Source: Cupriavidus necator A5-1
GTDB lineage: Bacteria > Pseudomonadota > Gammaproteobacteria > Burkholderiales > Burkholderiaceae
Direction: 5' to 3'
DNA: 64,000 nucleotides
Assembly: GCF_000744095.1 (NCBI RefSeq)
Contig: NZ_JQLI01000001.1
Location: 496,001-560,000 of the forward strand
A program made the translations under genes and the position numbers. The notes beneath the pieces are model-generated. The model ran no database searches and was not told the DNA's origin. It was given only the letters and a program-made list of their open reading frames with translations. Positions 62,074-64,000 of this stretch are shown piece after piece (the first letter of the stretch is position 1; each line of letters begins with the position of its first letter).

Positions 62074-63591
62074 ATGTCGCTGGTCGAGTTCCTGATCGAC
62101 GCGCGCCGCTGGGCTGACCGTCCATTCATCGTGCAAGGTGATCTGCGCCTGAGCACTCAGGATTTCGAGCGAGCCGTGCGGCGCGTTGCCCACTTCCTTG
62201 CCGCGCAGGGGATTGGCCGCGGGACGAGCGTCATGTTGCTCGGCTATAACAGCCTCGAGTGGCTGCTTTCATTTTGGGCGGTGCAATGCCTTGGCGGAGT
62301 TGCTGTACTTGGCAATGCAATGTGGGGCAGCGCGCAAGCGAAAGCTTCCGCCGAATTGGCTGAACCTGTTCTGCTTATTACGGACAGATCGAAGCGGTTG
62401 CTTCAGGGAGCGTGGTTCACCATTGCCTTCGATGAGATTGGCGAGGTCTCTCGCGACGCCACTGCAGAGTTGCTATGCCTGGAGCATGCTCCCGAGATGG
62501 AGGACGAGACCGCCGTTGTCATGTTCAGTTCGGGGACCAGTGGCGACCCCAAAGCCGTGGTGATCTCGCATCGGTCGATCATCGCCAATATCCAGAATCT
62601 CCTTGTCCTGACCGGGCGTCTGCCTGACGAACTTGCACCCGGAGCGCCGGGCACTATCAGCCTGCTGACGATGCCTCTGTTCCACATGGGCGGCATCCAA
62701 ATTGCGACGACCACCCTGCTGACCGGCGGTACCCTTGTACTGTTGGAGGGGCGCTTCGACCCGGTTACGGTGCTGGCGCTCATCGATCAGGAAAAAGTAC
62801 GCGTCTGGGGCAGTGTGCCCACGATGGTCTCGCGCGTGGTCGAGCACGAACTGTTCGGCAAGTTCGATACCACCAGCTTGCGGTCGATTCCAATGGGTGG
62901 AGCAGCGCTGTCCGACGACCTTCGAGCCAAGGTGCAGAAGGCGTTCCCGTCCATGCAGAAGCGTGTGGGCAGCTTGTATGGGATGACGGAGGCTGGCGGT
63001 GTTGTGGCGGCGGGCTCCAGCGCGGAGATCGAAGGACGGCCTAAAGGCTGTGTTGGCCGGCCGCTTCCCCTCGTCGAGGTGCGGATCGACGCCGCGGACG
63101 AAAAGGGCGTAGGGGAGATCATGGTGCGCACAGCCACGATCACCGGCGGATACCTTCGCGACCCTAAGCCGATCACTGACCGGCAGGGATGGTTTGCCAC
63201 TGGCGATCGCGGCTGGCTCGATGCCGAGGGCTACTTATATTTGGTTGGCCGCTCGAAAGACATCATCATTCGTGCGGGCGAAAACATCGCATGCGTGCAG
63301 GTTGAGCAATGTCTTTTGCAACACGGCGACGTGGTCGAGGCAGCAGTCGTGCCACTTCCGCACGCCGACCTTGGAGAGGAGGTCGGCGCCGTCGTTGTCT
63401 TAAGGCCCGGTACGGCCATTACGGCTGAGCTCTTGCGCGCCCATGCAGCCGCGCTGCTTGGGCGGCATGAAGTGCCTTCCCGTTGGTGGCTTCGCTCCGA
63501 GGCGTTGCCAACGAATGCTACCGGCAAGGTCGCCAAGCGAGAAGTACTGGCTCAGTGGCGGCAGGCGGGGTTGGATCTCCCCACATGCTGA
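62074..63591 (+). CDS. Acyl-CoA ligase (AMP-forming)
   Basis: ATG 62074 (MSLVEFLIDARRWADRPFIVQGDLRLS) gives 505 residues; an upstream ATG at 61990 would add 28 residues, but the intervening DNA holds two palindromes. The AMP-binding motif is MFSSGTSGDPKAVVISHRS. Other marks are YGMTEAGG, WFATGDRGWLDAEGYLYLVGRSKDIIIRAGENI and the C-terminal lysine region TNATGKVAKREVL. It activates a carboxylic acid with ATP and CoA. In this locus it is the natural entry step to beta-oxidation after ring opening. Specificity is unknown. Confidence 0.87.
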   Translation: MSLVEFLIDARRWADRPFIVQGDLRLSTQDFERAVRRVAHFLAAQGIGRGTSVMLLGYNSLEWLLSFWAVQCLGGVAVLGNAMWGSAQAKASAELAEPVLLITDRSKRLLQGAWFTIAFDEIGEVSRDATAELLCLEHAPEMEDETAVVMFSSGTSGDPKAVVISHRSIIANIQNLLVLTGRLPDELAPGAPGTISLLTMPLFHMGGIQIATTTLLTGGTLVLLEGRFDPVTVLALIDQEKVRVWGSVPTMVSRVVEHELFGKFDTTSLRSIPMGGAALSDDLRAKVQKAFPSMQKRVGSLYGMTEAGGVVAAGSSAEIEGRPKGCVGRPLPLVEVRIDAADEKGVGEIMVRTATITGGYLRDPKPITDRQGWFATGDRGWLDAEGYLYLVGRSKDIIIRAGENIACVQVEQCLLQHGDVVEAAVVPLPHADLGEEVGAVVVLRPGTAITAELLRAHAAALLGRHEVPSRWWLRSEALPTNATGKVAKREVLAQWRQAGLDLPTC

Positions 63592-63614
63592 TTGAACGAC
63601 GTGAGACAGGCACT

Positions 63615-64000
63615 ATGATCGAACGCACCACACTCTATATTGGCGGACGTTGGCTGACGCCATCCTCCTCCGGGACGCTGCAGGTTACAGACTCGAATAC
63701 GGGCGACCTTTATGCCACTATCCCTGCGGGCTCCGAGGCGGATGTGAACGCGGCCGTGAGTGCAGCTCGCGCAGCGTTCCCCCGATGGTCCCGGACCTCG
63801 TCAGCCGATCGGGCGAGATTCCTGCAAAAGGTGTCCGATGGGCTGCTGAACCGCAGTAACGAGCTCGCGCGGTTGATTGCCACAGAGGTCGGTACACCGC
63901 TGAAGGCTTGCTCACTGGTGCAGGTCGCCGCGCCAGTGAATTCCTGGGCGTACTATTCGAAACTGTCGCAGGAGTTCGGCTACGAGGCACGCGTTGGCAA
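63615..64000 (+). CDS. Aldehyde dehydrogenase, N-terminal part (runs off the window)
   Basis: ATG 63615 opens a frame that is uninterrupted to the last base, giving about 128 residues (MIERTTLYIGGRWLTPSSSGTLQVTDSNTGDLYATIPAGS, then ADVNAAVSAARAAFPRWSRTSSADRARFLQKV and ELARLIATEVGTPLK). This is the N-terminal portion of an aldehyde dehydrogenase; the catalytic Cys lies beyond the window. It starts 23 bases after the ligase stop, in the same operon, and is the second aldehyde dehydrogenase of the locus. Confidence 0.9.
   Translation, partial: MIERTTLYIGGRWLTPSSSGTLQVTDSNTGDLYATIPAGSEADVNAAVSAARAAFPRWSRTSSADRARFLQKVSDGLLNRSNELARLIATEVGTPLKACSLVQVAAPVNSWAYYSKLSQEFGYEARVG

Overview
This is a 64 kb window of GC-rich bacterial DNA. 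The protein resemblances (cyo oxidase, Bug-type binding protein, very large hybrid kinase, 3-hydroxyisobutyrate dehydrogenase and CaiB families) suggest a beta-proteobacterium of the Burkholderiaceae, Cupriavidus- or Ralstonia-like. That placement is inference; there is no rRNA in the window. Insertion sequences, broken genes and tRNA-like fragments between catabolic operons suggest a secondary chromosome or megaplasmid-like accessory region.

Layout. (1) 1-3.5 kb: end of a cytochrome bo3 ubiquinol oxidase operon, cyoA (partial), B, C and D. (2) 3.5-22 kb: a mosaic region. It holds a frameshifted IS630-type transposase, a TetR regulator with a palindromic operator, a 2078-residue kinase/ATPase/sensor histidine kinase followed by a FixJ-type regulator, a broken pRiA4b ORF-3-like gene, an ABC-F ATPase, a histone H1-like protein, two tRNA-like fragments, a methyltransferase, an intact IS1634-type element and a toxin-antitoxin pair. 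(3) 22.9-42.1 kb: an amino-acid/omega-amino-acid utilisation island. It has a frameshifted permease, a GAF protein-EamA exporter-amidohydrolase-COG0523 GTPase operon, a branched-chain-amino-acid-type binding protein with an MHS transporter, gabT-HAD, a PucR regulator and csaA. A convergent operon encodes an FAD-linked hydroxyacid dehydrogenase, a class III aminotransferase, a HAD hydrolase and gabD. (4) 43.8-64 kb: a large catabolic locus arranged as two divergent operons.

The last region is the most interesting. The leftward operon starts with a Baeyer-Villiger monooxygenase and continues with a patatin-like hydrolase, two CaiB/BaiF proteins (one AMACR-like), a 3-hydroxyisobutyrate-dehydrogenase-like enzyme, an aldehyde dehydrogenase and a Bug-type binding protein. 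The rightward operon encodes a zinc alcohol dehydrogenase, a BoxA-like iron-sulfur flavoprotein reductase, a cytochrome P450, three crotonases, a CaiB/BaiF protein, a CxxHxxC...CP ferredoxin, a LysR regulator, an acyl-CoA ligase and the start of another aldehyde dehydrogenase.

By analogy with camphor-type degradation, the logic is: P450 hydroxylation, oxidation of the alcohol to a ketone, Baeyer-Villiger ring expansion to a lactone, hydrolytic opening, oxidation and CoA activation, then beta-oxidation with handling of methyl branches. The substrate cannot be read from the sequence; a methyl-branched alicyclic or terpenoid compound is the working hypothesis. Candidate palindromic operators lie in the divergent promoter and in front of the ligase.
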